Positions 28,149 through 36,169 of a stretch of 44,825 nt of DNA are shown in pieces. Below the pieces are notes generated by a model. That model saw nothing but the letters and a program-made list of their open reading frames with translations, had not been told where the DNA came from and did no database searches. The DNA comes from Chloroflexota bacterium (GTDB lineage Bacteria; Chloroflexota; Limnocylindria; Limnocylindrales; CSP1-4). The DNA lies in assembly GCA_919901745.1 (NCBI GenBank), contig CAKKPP010000003.1, positions 1 through 44,825 on the forward strand, written 5' to 3'. The stretch's first letter is position 1. The number at the start of each line of letters is the position of its first letter. The position numbers and the translations under genes were made by a program.

Positions 28149-30406
28149 GGAGCGGGGGCGGCAGACGCGTTGGGGCCCGACGGCGAGGCCCCGGATATAT
28201 CCGGTGACCCGGACGCCGCCGGCCCGCCGATTGCGGCCTCGAGCTCCACTTCGTGGATCCCGTCAACCGAGATCCAGACCAGCTTGTCGGGTGCTCCGTC
28301 GACGCCGGCGACCACGTAGTACGAGCGGAGGTCGCTCCAGTCTCGGGCATCCCCTGCGAGGCGGAACTGCTCACGGAAGCGCCCGTCGGCCTTGTCGAGT
28401 GCGAGCACTCTCCGGTTCGATGGATCGAAGCCGTACAGCCGTCCCTTGCGTCGCTCGGATCCCGAGGCGATGAGCGTGAAGACGGGCGACTTCCGGAGCA
28501 GCGTGTCGTTCGGGAGGGTGGGCTCCCAGCCGTCGGATCGGCCGCTCACGAAGCGCTCGATCAACCCGTTCTCGACCACGAAGATGTCGCCGTCGATGTA
28601 CAGCGACGTCATCGTATCGACCGCCCGGGCGGTGGCGAGCCGGCCCGATGGCGGGACCGGGAAGCCGCTTCCGTCGCGCGCCGGCGAGAAGGCGAGGATC
28701 TGTTGCTCGGACGGTTCGACCACGTACAGGTTGTAGAGGCCGTCCTCGGCATTGCGCACGTACGTCCCGATCCCGCGGACGTCGTCCCCCCAGCCCGTCG
28801 AGCCGTTCACCGGAATGGGCACCAGGGTTCCCTTGCCCGTCGTGTCGGCGGGACGCCAGCGCCAGAGCACGTTCCTGGCGTCGAGGATGAGCAGGTCCGG
28901 TCCTCCGACGGCCAGCAGTCGCGGTTCGTCGGCCGTCGCCCCGGCTGCCTCCTGGCCGGCACGAAGCACCAGCGTGGCCTTGCCGTCAGCCAGGCTGATC
29001 CGGTAGACGGACTGGGTGCCCCGGTCGAGGACGTACGGAACGGGATCGCGATCGGGTCCGCGAATGACCTGCTGCAGGTCGAAGGGAGCCTCACCGCCCT
29101 CGAACGTGAAGATGACGGCATCGTGCACGTCGAGCATGCCGGACAGTCGATCGATGCCGGTGACGATCTGGGCGCGCAGCGGGCGGGTCGTCGTCACGGG
29201 GATCCCCGCATCCTCGGCGACGGTCAGGCTGGCGTCGGCGGCCGTGAGTAAGTCGAAGGCCTTCTTCGGGTCCGCGTCGACCAGGTCGATTCCCGGCCCG
29301 AAGACCTTCGTCAGGGTTGCGCGGGCGTCCGCGAGCGCCTTCTGCCCGCTCGTGACCGAGGCGATCGCGTCGCCGGGCGGCCGCTGCCCGCCGAACGCGT
29401 AGATGCCCAGCCCCAGACCGCCGGCCACGATGATGAAGGCGAGGATGGCGACCGCGGCCCGACGCTGGGCCTCGACGCGCGACGACATCGGAGTCACCCG
29501 CCGATACGCAGCCGAGCGCTGGGGCAACACGTCCTGGGCGCGGTGGATGGCGCGCTGGAGGGCGCTCCCTGCGGCCGCTCTCGCCTGGCGCGCTCCCGCC
29601 TGGACTGCCGCGACACCGTCGCCCACGCTGTCGGCCAGCGGAATGGGCCCGCGGTCCGCAGCGCCGGCCAATGGCTCGGCGGGCCGAACCGGCACGAGCG
29701 TTCGACCCTTGTGGGTGACCGCTACCTCGGACGCCTCGAAGGCGATCGCCCCGTCGCTGCCCTGGCCGCCTGCGATGACGAACCGGTGGTGCAGGTGCTC
29801 CATTGCCGACTGCGGGTGGAGCGTCAGCATCGCGTCCTTCAGCTCGTCCGGCCCGAGGCTCGACACCATATTGGGCGAAATGAGGACAAGGGAATCGCCC
29901 ACCGAGATCTCGCCGCGCCAGACATCGGGCTCGAGGTCCTGCGACGGCAGCCCGCGCTCGCGGTGCGGATCCGGCAGCGTCGACAGGCGCGCCCCACGGA
30001 TCAGGTATGCCTCGGCCGGGCCCACCGTGGCCACGTAGAGCTCATTGCCGCGAACCACGGCCACCCCGACACCGATCGGCCCCGCCGCCAGGTTCGAGCC
30101 CAGCGCATAGCGATCACGGACATGCGACAGGCGCTTGCTGGCCGCGATGATCGCCTTCTCCAGGCACACCCGGATCCCGGCCGACTCGTCGTAGTAGTAC
30201 TCGTTCTGGATCGTCTCGGCGGCGAGCCGCGTGGCCTCCTGGGTTCGATGGCCGACCACGGGCGCCGTCACGAGGACGTAGAGCTGCCCCTTGGAGCGCG
30301 AGATGGAGCCGATCGACGGCTCGACGACAACAACCGTATCGGCGGAGCTGGAGAGTCGGTCCGACTCGGCAACAACGCCGAGTTTCATCTGGAGGCGGTG
30401 AGCCAT
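28145..30406 (-). CDS. Degenerate PP2C-like domain, one TM helix and extracytoplasmic propeller-like domain
   Basis: 753 residues from ATG 30406, which has GAGG 5 nt upstream; GTG 30493 is an alternative. Residues 1-225 follow the PP2C order but without its metal ligands. The DGMGG position reads VTAPVVGHR, the GDSRxY position reads VGPAEAYLI, the SDG position reads SPNMVS, and the DN position reads GSDGAIAF. A single helix (about 316-336, VAILAFIIVAGGLGLGIYAF) separates it from an outside part with a helical stretch and then repeated beta-rich segments with NxxY/W (DRGTQSVYRISLADG, for example), resembling a beta-propeller. It is likely a signalling or scaffold protein, not a phosphatase. 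Sits between dciA and rhomboid in the same direction. Confidence 0.75.
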   Translation of the reverse strand: MAHRLQMKLGVVAESDRLSSSADTVVVVEPSIGSISRSKGQLYVLVTAPVVGHRTQEATRLAAETIQNEYYYDESAGIRVCLEKAIIAASKRLSHVRDRYALGSNLAAGPIGVGVAVVRGNELYVATVGPAEAYLIRGARLSTLPDPHRERGLPSQDLEPDVWRGEISVGDSLVLISPNMVSSLGPDELKDAMLTLHPQSAMEHLHHRFVIAGGQGSDGAIAFEASEVAVTHKGRTLVPVRPAEPLAGAADRGPIPLADSVGDGVAAVQAGARQARAAAGSALQRAIHRAQDVLPQRSAAYRRVTPMSSRVEAQRRAAVAILAFIIVAGGLGLGIYAFGGQRPPGDAIASVTSGQKALADARATLTKVFGPGIDLVDADPKKAFDLLTAADASLTVAEDAGIPVTTTRPLRAQIVTGIDRLSGMLDVHDAVIFTFEGGEAPFDLQQVIRGPDRDPVPYVLDRGTQSVYRISLADGKATLVLRAGQEAAGATADEPRLLAVGGPDLLILDARNVLWRWRPADTTGKGTLVPIPVNGSTGWGDDVRGIGTYVRNAEDGLYNLYVVEPSEQQILAFSPARDGSGFPVPPSGRLATARAVDTMTSLYIDGDIFVVENGLIERFVSGRSDGWEPTLPNDTLLRKSPVFTLIASGSERRKGRLYGFDPSNRRVLALDKADGRFREQFRLAGDARDWSDLRSYYVVAGVDGAPDKLVWISVDGIHEVELEAAIGGPAASGSPDISGASPSGPNASAAPAP

Positions 30407-30517
30407 GCGAGCCTCATGCGTGCGGGCAGGCGCCACCGGTGCGGCCGTCTCGCGGGCTGGGCGCCCGAAGGGACCGACGCCCGGTCCGGCCACTCCGGCT
30501 GGCTGGCAGGTTCGGGG

Positions 30518-30523
30518 ATTATA
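30518..30523 (-). promoter_or_regulatory. Consensus -10 (TATAAT) upstream of the PP2C-propeller gene
   Basis: A perfect TATAAT on the minus strand overlaps the TAA stop of dciA. It is 24 nt before the GTG at 30493 and about 110 nt before the preferred ATG at 30406. The -35 is weak. It would separate the downstream membrane genes from the dnaN-recF-dciA transcript. Confidence 0.55.
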
Positions 30524-30848
30524 CCCGCGGCCCCGCTGCGCGGATGTGGATCCGCAGTTCGCGGACGCCGAAGCCGCCGGGGGCGCTCCGCAGCGCGGCG
30601 AGGAGTTGCGGGGCGTTGAGCCGAAGCTCCTGCGCGACGATGGCCGCGTCCGCCTCGACCAGCAGCGCGTCGCCGTCCAGCCGGATCACGCGACACGCTC
30701 CCCCGGCGGCCGGGACGTGCTCGGCGACGATGGCCTGGAACGTCGACATGGCTCGGGCGAGGCGCAACTCTTCGTCGAGCCCCAGCCGCCGCGCCGCCGC
30801 GGGAATGAGGTCGCCGATGCGATCACAGGGTCGGCGGCGGCCGCTCAA
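30519..30848 (-). CDS. dciA: DUF721/DciA-like protein
   Basis: A 109-residue protein that fits the DciA/DUF721 family, the ancestral loader of the replicative helicase DnaB in bacteria that lack DnaC or DnaI. The N-terminal RIGDLIPAAARRLGLDEELR matches the family start, followed by the AMSTFQAIVAEHVPA segment and the beta-strands RLDGDALLVEADAAIVAQEL. TTG at 30848 overlaps the recF stop (TTGA) and is the natural start; longer in-frame extensions read through recF in another frame and are shadow sequence. Its place after dnaA-dnaN-recF is the classical one. Confidence 0.85.
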   Translation of the reverse strand: MSGRRRPCDRIGDLIPAAARRLGLDEELRLARAMSTFQAIVAEHVPAAGGACRVIRLDGDALLVEADAAIVAQELRLNAPQLLAALRSAPGGFGVRELRIHIRAAGPRV

Positions 30849-32032
30849 CGCCCTGCCGCCCCTGCGCCCGGAGTCGCACCCGGCGCCGATCCGACCGGAG
30901 CCCCGGATCGCACGAGCTCGGCGCCGCCCTCGGCCGCGCGAACCTCCCAGCGCGTGGCACGCTCGACGAGCCCCTGATCGAGGTCGTCGAGCGTCGTCGT
31001 CGTGATGAAGGCCTGGGGCAGTGCCGCGATTCGTCGGACGAGGTGCGATCGACGTTCCGGGTCCAGCTCCGAGAAGACATCGTCGAGGAGCAGGAGCGGA
31101 GGCCGGCCATCCAGGGCGGTGAGGAGATCCAGCTCGGCCAGCTTGAACGCCAGGATCGCCGTCCGCTGCTGGCCGCGCGACGCGAATCCGGCCAGGTCGC
31201 GGCCGGCCAGCTCGAAGGCGAGGTCGTCCCGGTGTGGACCGACCAGGGTCGAGCCGTTCCAGACCTCCTTCTCGGCCGTCTCGGCCAGACGCCGGGCCAG
31301 CGCCTGGTGCGGCGTTTCGCCGGGGCCGCACGGGGCGTTCGTCACATAGCGAATCCCCAGCCGGGTCACGGCCGCCTCCTCGGGAGCAATTTCGCCGTGC
31401 GCCTGTCGAAGCGGCTCGGCCAGCTCGTCGAGCAAGGCCAGGCGCGCGCCCACGACGGCCGCTCCCGCCTCCACGAGCGGCCCATTCCAGTAGCGCAGCT
31501 CGTCGCGTCCCGCCCGCTCCTCGCGGATCGCCCGAAGCAGGCTGTTCCGCTGCTGGAGGGCTCGCCCGTAGGTCGAGAGGTCGGCGGCGTAGGCGGGCCA
31601 GCGCTGGCTGGCAAGCTGGTCGATCGCCGCCCGGCGCAGGCCCGGCGATCCCACCACGAGGAGCATCTCTTCGGGCGCGAACAACACGGCTCGGAACAGT
31701 CCGGCCAGGGCCGCCGGGCGACGAGCCACGCCATTGACCCTGATCCGTTTACGTCCCGCGCCGGCGCCCGCCGACCCGGAGCGGACCAGCGCGACCTCGA
31801 TCGTCTCGTCGCCGGCGCGCCCCTCGACGCGCCCGACGTCACTGCTCCAGCGAATGACTTCTCCGTCGGTCGAGGTGCGATGCGACCGACCCCAGGCCAG
31901 GAGGACGATGGCCTCGATCAGGCTGGTCTTTCCGGCGGCGTTCGGGCCGGAGATGAGCTGCGGCCCTGCCCCGAAGACCGCCTCGAGCGAGGCGTAACCA
32001 CGGAGGTTATCGAGCCGGATGGAGGTCAGCAC
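30845..32032 (-). CDS. recF: DNA replication and repair protein RecF
   Basis: A 395-residue SMC-like ATPase that loads RecA at gaps. Walker A is GPNAAGKTS (about residues 25-33), the signature region reads FASRGQQRTAILAFKLAE and Walker B LLLLDDVFSELD, all in the usual spacing. GTG 32032 was chosen because the conserved opening TSIRLDNLRGY follows directly and there is a 64-nt gap to dnaN. The C-terminal 35 residues are Gly/Ala-rich and outside the conserved domain. Confidence 0.95.
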   Translation of the reverse strand: MLTSIRLDNLRGYASLEAVFGAGPQLISGPNAAGKTSLIEAIVLLAWGRSHRTSTDGEVIRWSSDVGRVEGRAGDETIEVALVRSGSAGAGAGRKRIRVNGVARRPAALAGLFRAVLFAPEEMLLVVGSPGLRRAAIDQLASQRWPAYAADLSTYGRALQQRNSLLRAIREERAGRDELRYWNGPLVEAGAAVVGARLALLDELAEPLRQAHGEIAPEEAAVTRLGIRYVTNAPCGPGETPHQALARRLAETAEKEVWNGSTLVGPHRDDLAFELAGRDLAGFASRGQQRTAILAFKLAELDLLTALDGRPPLLLLDDVFSELDPERRSHLVRRIAALPQAFITTTTLDDLDQGLVERATRWEVRAAEGGAELVRSGAPVGSAPGATPGAGAAGR

Positions 32033-32096
32033 GTCGGCCCTCGGGTCCCGGACGCCCGTCGCGCAGATCGACGCACCGCCGGGCGCTGCCCTCGCC

Positions 32097-33215
32097 TCAG
32101 GACGTCGTGCGCACCGGCATGACCACGTGAACGTAGTGGTCGTCGCCGATCGGCTTGAAGACCCCGGGGGACAGTGGGCCGTTGAGTTCCAGGGCAAACT
32201 GCTCGGCATCGACGTTGGTCAGCACGTCGGCCAGATACCGCGCGTTGAACGCAATCGTGGTCCCATCGCCCTCGACCGCGGCCTCGACCTGTCCGACGTG
32301 GTCGCCCACCTCGGCGTTCGCGCTCACCACGATCCCCGCGTCGCCGTTGGTGCCGATCTGGAGCTTGACGATGTTGGCCGACTCGTGGGCGATCAACGCC
32401 GCCGGACGAACGGCCCGGAGCAGTTCTTCGCGATCCAGCACGGCGCGCGTGGAGTGGCTCTGCGGCAGGACCTGGTTGTAGTTCGGGAACTGGCCGTCGA
32501 TGAGACGGCTGATCAGGTCGACGCCTTCTAGGTGGAACAGGACCTGGTTGCGCGCCTGCGCGACCATGAGCTCGACGGGGTCGTCGGTGTCGGCCAGGAT
32601 GCGAGTGAGTTCATTCAGCGCGCGAGCGGGCACGACGATGCTGATGTCCGACACCGGATCGATCAGCGGGATGGTCTTGACGGCGATCCGATAGTTGTCG
32701 GCGGCCGCCAACGTGACGGTCTCACCTTCAAACCGAACCAGAACGCCGGTCAGGATGGGCCGTGCCTCGTCGCTCGCGGCCGCGAAGGCCGTCTCCTCGA
32801 GCGCTCGCTTCAGCACGCGCTGGGCAATCCGGGTGGTGGGACGCTCTCCGGCGACCTGGATCGCGGGGAACTCGTCGGCGTCGATTCCCTTGAGGTGCGA
32901 CTCGAACCGGCCGCAACGCAGGTGGAGGGTCTCGCCGGCCCCGAGCTCGAGATCGACCCTGTCTCCGCCCTGGAGCGAGTTGACGAGGTCGGTCAACAGC
33001 TTCGCCGGGACGGTCGTGGCGCCGTCGTCGTCGATCTTTCCCGGGACCCAGTAGGTGATCCCGATCTCGAGGTTCGTCGCCGTCAGCTTCAATCCGGCGT
33101 CCTCGGTCTTGAGCAGGACGTTTGCCAGGACGGGCAGCGTGCTCCGCGACGAAACCGCTCGGGTGACGATGGACAGCCCTCGCGCGAGATTCTCCTGCAT
33201 GACCGAAAGTTTCAC
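32097..33215 (-). CDS. dnaN: DNA polymerase III subunit beta (sliding clamp)
   Basis: A 372-residue sliding clamp. It begins KLSVMQENLARGLSIVTRAV and has three repeated clamp domains: the VLANVLLKTEDAGLKLTATNLE first strand set, RPILTGVLVRFEGETVTLAAADNYRIA in the second domain, and the C-terminal PLSPGVFKPIGDDHYVHVVMPVR that forms the protein-binding pocket. The GTG start is directly followed by the conserved sequence. It lies downstream of dnaA across the origin-like gap. Confidence 0.97.
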   Translation of the reverse strand: MKLSVMQENLARGLSIVTRAVSSRSTLPVLANVLLKTEDAGLKLTATNLEIGITYWVPGKIDDDGATTVPAKLLTDLVNSLQGGDRVDLELGAGETLHLRCGRFESHLKGIDADEFPAIQVAGERPTTRIAQRVLKRALEETAFAAASDEARPILTGVLVRFEGETVTLAAADNYRIAVKTIPLIDPVSDISIVVPARALNELTRILADTDDPVELMVAQARNQVLFHLEGVDLISRLIDGQFPNYNQVLPQSHSTRAVLDREELLRAVRPAALIAHESANIVKLQIGTNGDAGIVVSANAEVGDHVGQVEAAVEGDGTTIAFNARYLADVLTNVDAEQFALELNGPLSPGVFKPIGDDHYVHVVMPVRTTS

Positions 33216-33597
33216 GTTGGTCTCCGACAGGTGTGGTCCTGAACGCCGGGGCCGGATCGTCTACCCGCTCGTCCGAACCGGATCGTCGTTGGTAAGGTGT
33301 GTATCTTCGCTCTTTCTACTGACTCCGTCATCATCATCATCATCCTGTGGGCAGGGTGGACACTGGTGCAGGGATGAACGCGCCGACCATGTTGATGAGG
33401 CGGTGGGTCGGCGGGGATGAAGGCGCCGATCCGGCGGACGAGACGTGGGTCGTCCGTGGACAACGCGGCGAGCCGTTCACCGACGGGCCGGCCGGGGCCA
33501 TGACCGTCCACACGCAACGCACGGGCTGCGGCCACATCGGCCGGGTTGTCCACCGCGGAGGGACACCCGTCCACCACGCCCCACGACCGACCGGTCG
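33216..33597. other. Candidate chromosomal origin (oriC) between dnaN and dnaA
   Basis: A 382-nt gap without genes. It contains five sequences that resemble DnaA boxes on both strands, all built on GTCCAC or GTGGAC: GGTGGACAC (33355-33363), CGTGGACAA (33455-33463), CCGTCCACA (33504-33512), TTGTCCACC (33546-33554) and CCGTCCACC (33567-33575). The two closest to TTRTCCACA have 1-2 mismatches to the actinobacterial TTGTCCACA form. The dnaN-proximal part (33289-33346) is clearly richer in A/T than the flanks and could unwind. The dnaN promoter must also lie here. The dnaA-dnaN gap is the usual oriC site in Gram-positive and many Chloroflexota chromosomes. Confidence 0.65.
33328..33344 (+). repeat. 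(TCA)5-TC trinucleotide run in the AT-richer tract
   Basis: Five perfect TCA repeats followed by TC, immediately next to the first DnaA-box-like site and in the most A/T-rich part of the gap. Confidence 0.85.
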
Positions 33598-35001
33598 TCA
33601 ATCGGCGTAGATCAGCTCGCGCACCGCGGCGATCTCGCGCCGGAGCTCGTCATTGCCGGCCGACTCGCGATTGATCTTGTCGCAGGCGTGAAGGACCGTG
33701 GAGTGGTCGCGCCCGCCGAGTTCGGCTCCGATCCTGAGCAGGGAGACGTCGGTCTCCGCGCGCATCAGGAACATCGCGATCTGGCGCGGAACCACGATCG
33801 CCTTGTCGCGCTTCTGGCCCTTCAGGGCGTCGAGCCCAACCCCGTAGTACTCGGAGACGGCCAGGGCGATCCGCTCCGGGGTCACCTGCCGCTTCTTCGG
33901 GTTGTAGAGCACGTTCGAAAGGACCGCCTGGGCGAGCTCGATCGTGATCGGTATGGCACCCATGCTGGCGTAGGCCACGATCCGGTTCAGTGCCCCCTCA
34001 AGCTCGCGGATGTTGCTGACGACCTTGCGGGCGATGAACTCGATCACGTCTGACGTGATCGGGACGGAGCCCTCCTCGGCCTTCGCCCGAAGGATCGCGA
34101 TCCGCGTCTCGAGATCCGGGGCCGTCAGGTCGGCGATGAGGCCCCACTCGAACCGGCTGCGCAGCCGCTCCTCGAGGGTGACGATTCCCTTCGGCGGTCG
34201 GTCGGACGACAGGACGATCTGCTTGCCGTCCTCGTGGATCGCATTGAAGGTGTGGAAGAACTCTTCCTGCGTGCGTTCCTTGTCGGCGATGAACTGGATG
34301 TCGTCGATCAGGAGCAGGTCGATCCGGCGGTAGCGTGCCCGGAACTCGTCGATCTTGCCCTGCTGGATGCTCGTGATGAACTCGTTGGTGAACTTCTCGG
34401 ACGTCGCGTAGACGACGCGCTTGCGTGGGAACTTGGCGATGACCTGGTTCCCGATCGCGTGCATCAGGTGCGTCTTGCCCAGACCCACGCCGCCATACAG
34501 GAACAGCGGGTTGTAGGCATGTCCCGGCCGCTCGGCCACGGACAGGCTGGCCGCGTGTGCGAGGCGGTTCGCAGAGCCGACGATGAAGTTCGCAAAGGTG
34601 TAGCGCGGGTTGAGGAACGAGGCACCGCCCTCGCCGCCGACCCGTGTCGGCTCGACACGGACCTGCTGGGTAGCCGTGATCGCCGGCCCGCCGAAGGTGG
34701 TCGCGCTGCTTGGCAAGGACTCGGTGGAACCGTCTGCCTGGTCCGACGCCGCGGGCGCCTGGGCGGTCACGAATTCGACCTGCACGCTGTAACCAACGAC
34801 ACGAGCCAGCGTCTGGCTGATGAGCGACCGATAGCGGGTCTCGAGCCAGTCCTTGGCGAACCCGTTGGGAGCCGCAATCCGAAATCGGTTGTCGTCGACG
34901 TCGATGAGCGTCGTGTCGCGCAGCCAGGTCTCGAAATTCGCGGGGGAGAGGCTGATCTGCAGCTCTCCAAGGGCGGCGCGCCAGACCTGCTTCGCGTCCA
35001 T
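33598..35001 (-). CDS. dnaA: Chromosomal replication initiator DnaA
   Basis: A 467-residue initiator with the four DnaA domains. Domain I is near the N-terminus (DAKQVWRAALGELQISLSPANFETWL). A short linker follows, then the AAA+ domain with Walker A GGVGLGKTHLMHAIG, Walker B LLLIDDIQFIADKERT and the arginine-finger region GGQEEFFH-type (EEFFHTFNAIHEDGKQ). The DNA-binding domain IV ends the protein with LGGRDHSTVLHACDK. ATG 35001 (MDAKQV) starts exactly at domain I; longer frames to 35514 run through the regulatory region and are not coding. Its promoter lies 180-220 nt upstream. Confidence 0.97.
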   Translation of the reverse strand: MDAKQVWRAALGELQISLSPANFETWLRDTTLIDVDDNRFRIAAPNGFAKDWLETRYRSLISQTLARVVGYSVQVEFVTAQAPAASDQADGSTESLPSSATTFGGPAITATQQVRVEPTRVGGEGGASFLNPRYTFANFIVGSANRLAHAASLSVAERPGHAYNPLFLYGGVGLGKTHLMHAIGNQVIAKFPRKRVVYATSEKFTNEFITSIQQGKIDEFRARYRRIDLLLIDDIQFIADKERTQEEFFHTFNAIHEDGKQIVLSSDRPPKGIVTLEERLRSRFEWGLIADLTAPDLETRIAILRAKAEEGSVPITSDVIEFIARKVVSNIRELEGALNRIVAYASMGAIPITIELAQAVLSNVLYNPKKRQVTPERIALAVSEYYGVGLDALKGQKRDKAIVVPRQIAMFLMRAETDVSLLRIGAELGGRDHSTVLHACDKINRESAGNDELRREIAAVRELIYAD

Positions 35002-35188
35002 TCGGTCGATTCGAACCTTTGGTTGACGGGGTGGAGATGGTCGGAATACGGGTTGCGAACCTGAACGACGGGCCGGGGACGCGAAGGCTGGGACCGCTGT
35101 CACGGAGGGCGGTCGGCGCCGTCGGCCCAGCCCCCCATGAGGCTTCAGATGGGTCACCCGCGGACGTCCCGGCGCCGAAGGCTCGGGA

Positions 35189-35218
35189 AGAATAGCACCG
35201 GGCAGCGCCGCGCCGCAA
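35189..35218 (-). promoter_or_regulatory. Candidate dnaA promoter
   Basis: On the minus strand TTGCGG (35213-35218), an 18-nt spacer and TATTCT (35189-35194) preceded by TG (extended -10). Transcription would start near 35182 and give a leader of about 180 nt before dnaA. Confidence 0.6.
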
Positions 35219-35230
35219 GGCGCTTCCAGC

Positions 35231-35247
35231 ATACTCCCATGGAGTAT
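35231..35247. promoter_or_regulatory. Palindromic operator-like site upstream of dnaA
   Basis: ATACTCC-CAT-GGAGTAT, two 7-bp arms and a 3-nt centre, located 13 nt beyond the dnaA -35 and between the two divergent promoters. The regulator is unknown; the shape resembles MerR- or CsoR-type sites, but I cannot assign it. Confidence 0.6.
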
Positions 35248-35319
35248 CATCGCAGGAACCATCGCCATGGGGCCAGGCTCAGCCCGGAGATGCCACCCGG
35301 GGCCGGCCGCGGTGTTCGT

Positions 35320-35349
35320 TTGACACCCTCGAACGGGCGGACCTATCAT
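35320..35349 (+). promoter_or_regulatory. rpmH promoter
   Basis: TTGACA (35320-35325), an 18-nt spacer and TATCAT (35344-35349): a near-consensus promoter for the rpmH-rnpA-yidD-yidC-khpB operon, leaving a leader of about 110 nt. Confidence 0.75.
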
Positions 35350-35360
35350 CCCTCGGACGT

Positions 35361-35436
35361 CGAACGCGCTCTTGCGCCCCTGTGCGCCGGCGCGTTCGTG
35401 TGCCTCTCGGGGTTGACACCCACCAGAATCCCCGAG
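35361..35436 (+). promoter_or_regulatory. Two hairpins in the rpmH leader RNA
   Basis: Hairpin 1 pairs CGAACGCGC (35361-35369) with GCGCGTTCG (35390-35398) around a 20-nt loop. Hairpin 2 pairs CTCGGGG (35406-35412) with CCCCGAG (35430-35436) around 17 nt. Both lie between the promoter and the rpmH start and could be a protein-binding or attenuation leader. No following U-tract is seen. Confidence 0.5.
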
Positions 35437-35466
35437 GCCTGATGGAGAGGATCGCGCACAGCTCCG

Positions 35467-35601
35467 ATGAAGCAGACCTACCAGCCCAAGAAGCGCCATC
35501 GCGCCAAGGAGCACGGCTTTCGAGCCCGGATGAAGACGACGGGCGGCCGCCGCATCCTCGCGGCGCGCCGGGCTCGCGGTCGCAAGCGCCTCACCGCCTG
35601 A
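35467..35601 (+). CDS. rpmH: 50S ribosomal protein L34
   Basis: 44 residues starting [18 protein letters not shown] and ending GRKRLTA, the universal L34 pattern with the [17 protein letters not shown] core. It belongs to the large ribosomal subunit. GGAG at about 35444 is 19 nt from the ATG, further than usual. It is divergent from dnaA and heads the conserved rpmH-rnpA-yidD-yidC-jag operon. Confidence 0.97.
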   Translation: MKQTYQPKKRHRAKEHGFRARMKTTGGRRILAARRARGRKRLTA

Positions 35602-35633
35602 TCGGGCGCGGCACGGCCTCGCCGCGTCTCGTG

Positions 35634-35963
35634 ATGCTCTCCAGCCGGCGGGATTTCGCGACGATCCAGGAACGTGGGGCCAGCCGGTCCCACCCGCTGC
35701 TCGTTGCGAAGTTCGTTCGAACGGGCCTCGATCGAACTCGATTCGGTCTGGCGACCAGTCGGCGCATCGGCAACGCCGTGGCGAGAAATCGAGTGCGGCG
35801 CCGACTCAGGGAAGCCCTCCGTTCGATGGATGCCTCGTTCGAGCCCGGCTGGGACGTCCTGATCGTCGCAAGGCCGGCACTGGTCGAGGCAGGCCACGGG
35901 GCGCTGATGGAGGCGTTACGGCGATCCCTGGGCCGAGCGGGCGTAATCGGAGGAACGGTATGA
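35634..35963 (+). CDS. rnpA: Ribonuclease P protein component
   Basis: 109 residues, protein cofactor of RNase P, which matures the 5' ends of tRNAs. Typical blocks are [13 protein letters not shown], the [31 protein letters not shown] helix (basic residues that bind pre-tRNA), and [12 protein letters not shown] 35634 and the adjacent GTG 35631 are both possible starts; the protein has a shorter N-terminus than most. The stop overlaps the yidD start (ATGA). Confidence 0.93.
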   Translation: MLSSRRDFATIQERGASRSHPLLVAKFVRTGLDRTRFGLATSRRIGNAVARNRVRRRLREALRSMDASFEPGWDVLIVARPALVEAGHGALMEALRRSLGRAGVIGGTV

Positions 35964-36169
35964 CGAAGTGGATCGGGGTCAAGCTCATCCACAGCTACCG
36001 ATTCCTGTTCGCCTGGCTGCCATCCCAATGCCGCTATGAACCCAGTTGCTCCAGGTACGCAGAGCAGGCCATTCTCACGCACGGCCTGCTGCGGGGCAGT
36101 TTGATGGGCGCCCGTCGGATCGCACGCTGTCAGCCGTGGGGCGGGAGCGGCTATGACCCGGTTCGTTAA
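35960..36169 (+). CDS. yidD: Membrane protein insertion efficiency factor YidD
   Basis: 69 residues with the YidD signature [18 protein letters not shown] and the closing WGGSGYDPV. The N-terminal [16 protein letters not shown] is amphipathic and associates with membrane; the three Cys are conserved. It aids YidC in inserting membrane proteins. ATG 35960 has AGGAG about 5 nt upstream and overlaps the rnpA stop. The 3' end overlaps the start of yidC by 17 nt. Confidence 0.95.
   Translation: MTKWIGVKLIHSYRFLFAWLPSQCRYEPSCSRYAEQAILTHGLLRGSLMGARRIARCQPWGGSGYDPVR

Noticed and set aside
31002-32531. Open frames on the + strand antisense to recF and dnaN.
   Set aside because: No family match visible and composition typical of antisense shadows; recF and dnaN are intact on the minus strand.
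33328-33344. The ATC run read as a canonical DnaA-trio.
   Set aside because: DnaA-trios are 5'-TAG-type triplets; neither strand of this run reads TAG, so it is reported only as a repeat.
35002-35514. N-terminal extension of DnaA to 35514.
   Set aside because: The sequence runs through the dnaA promoter and the palindrome; conserved domain I begins at ATG 35001.
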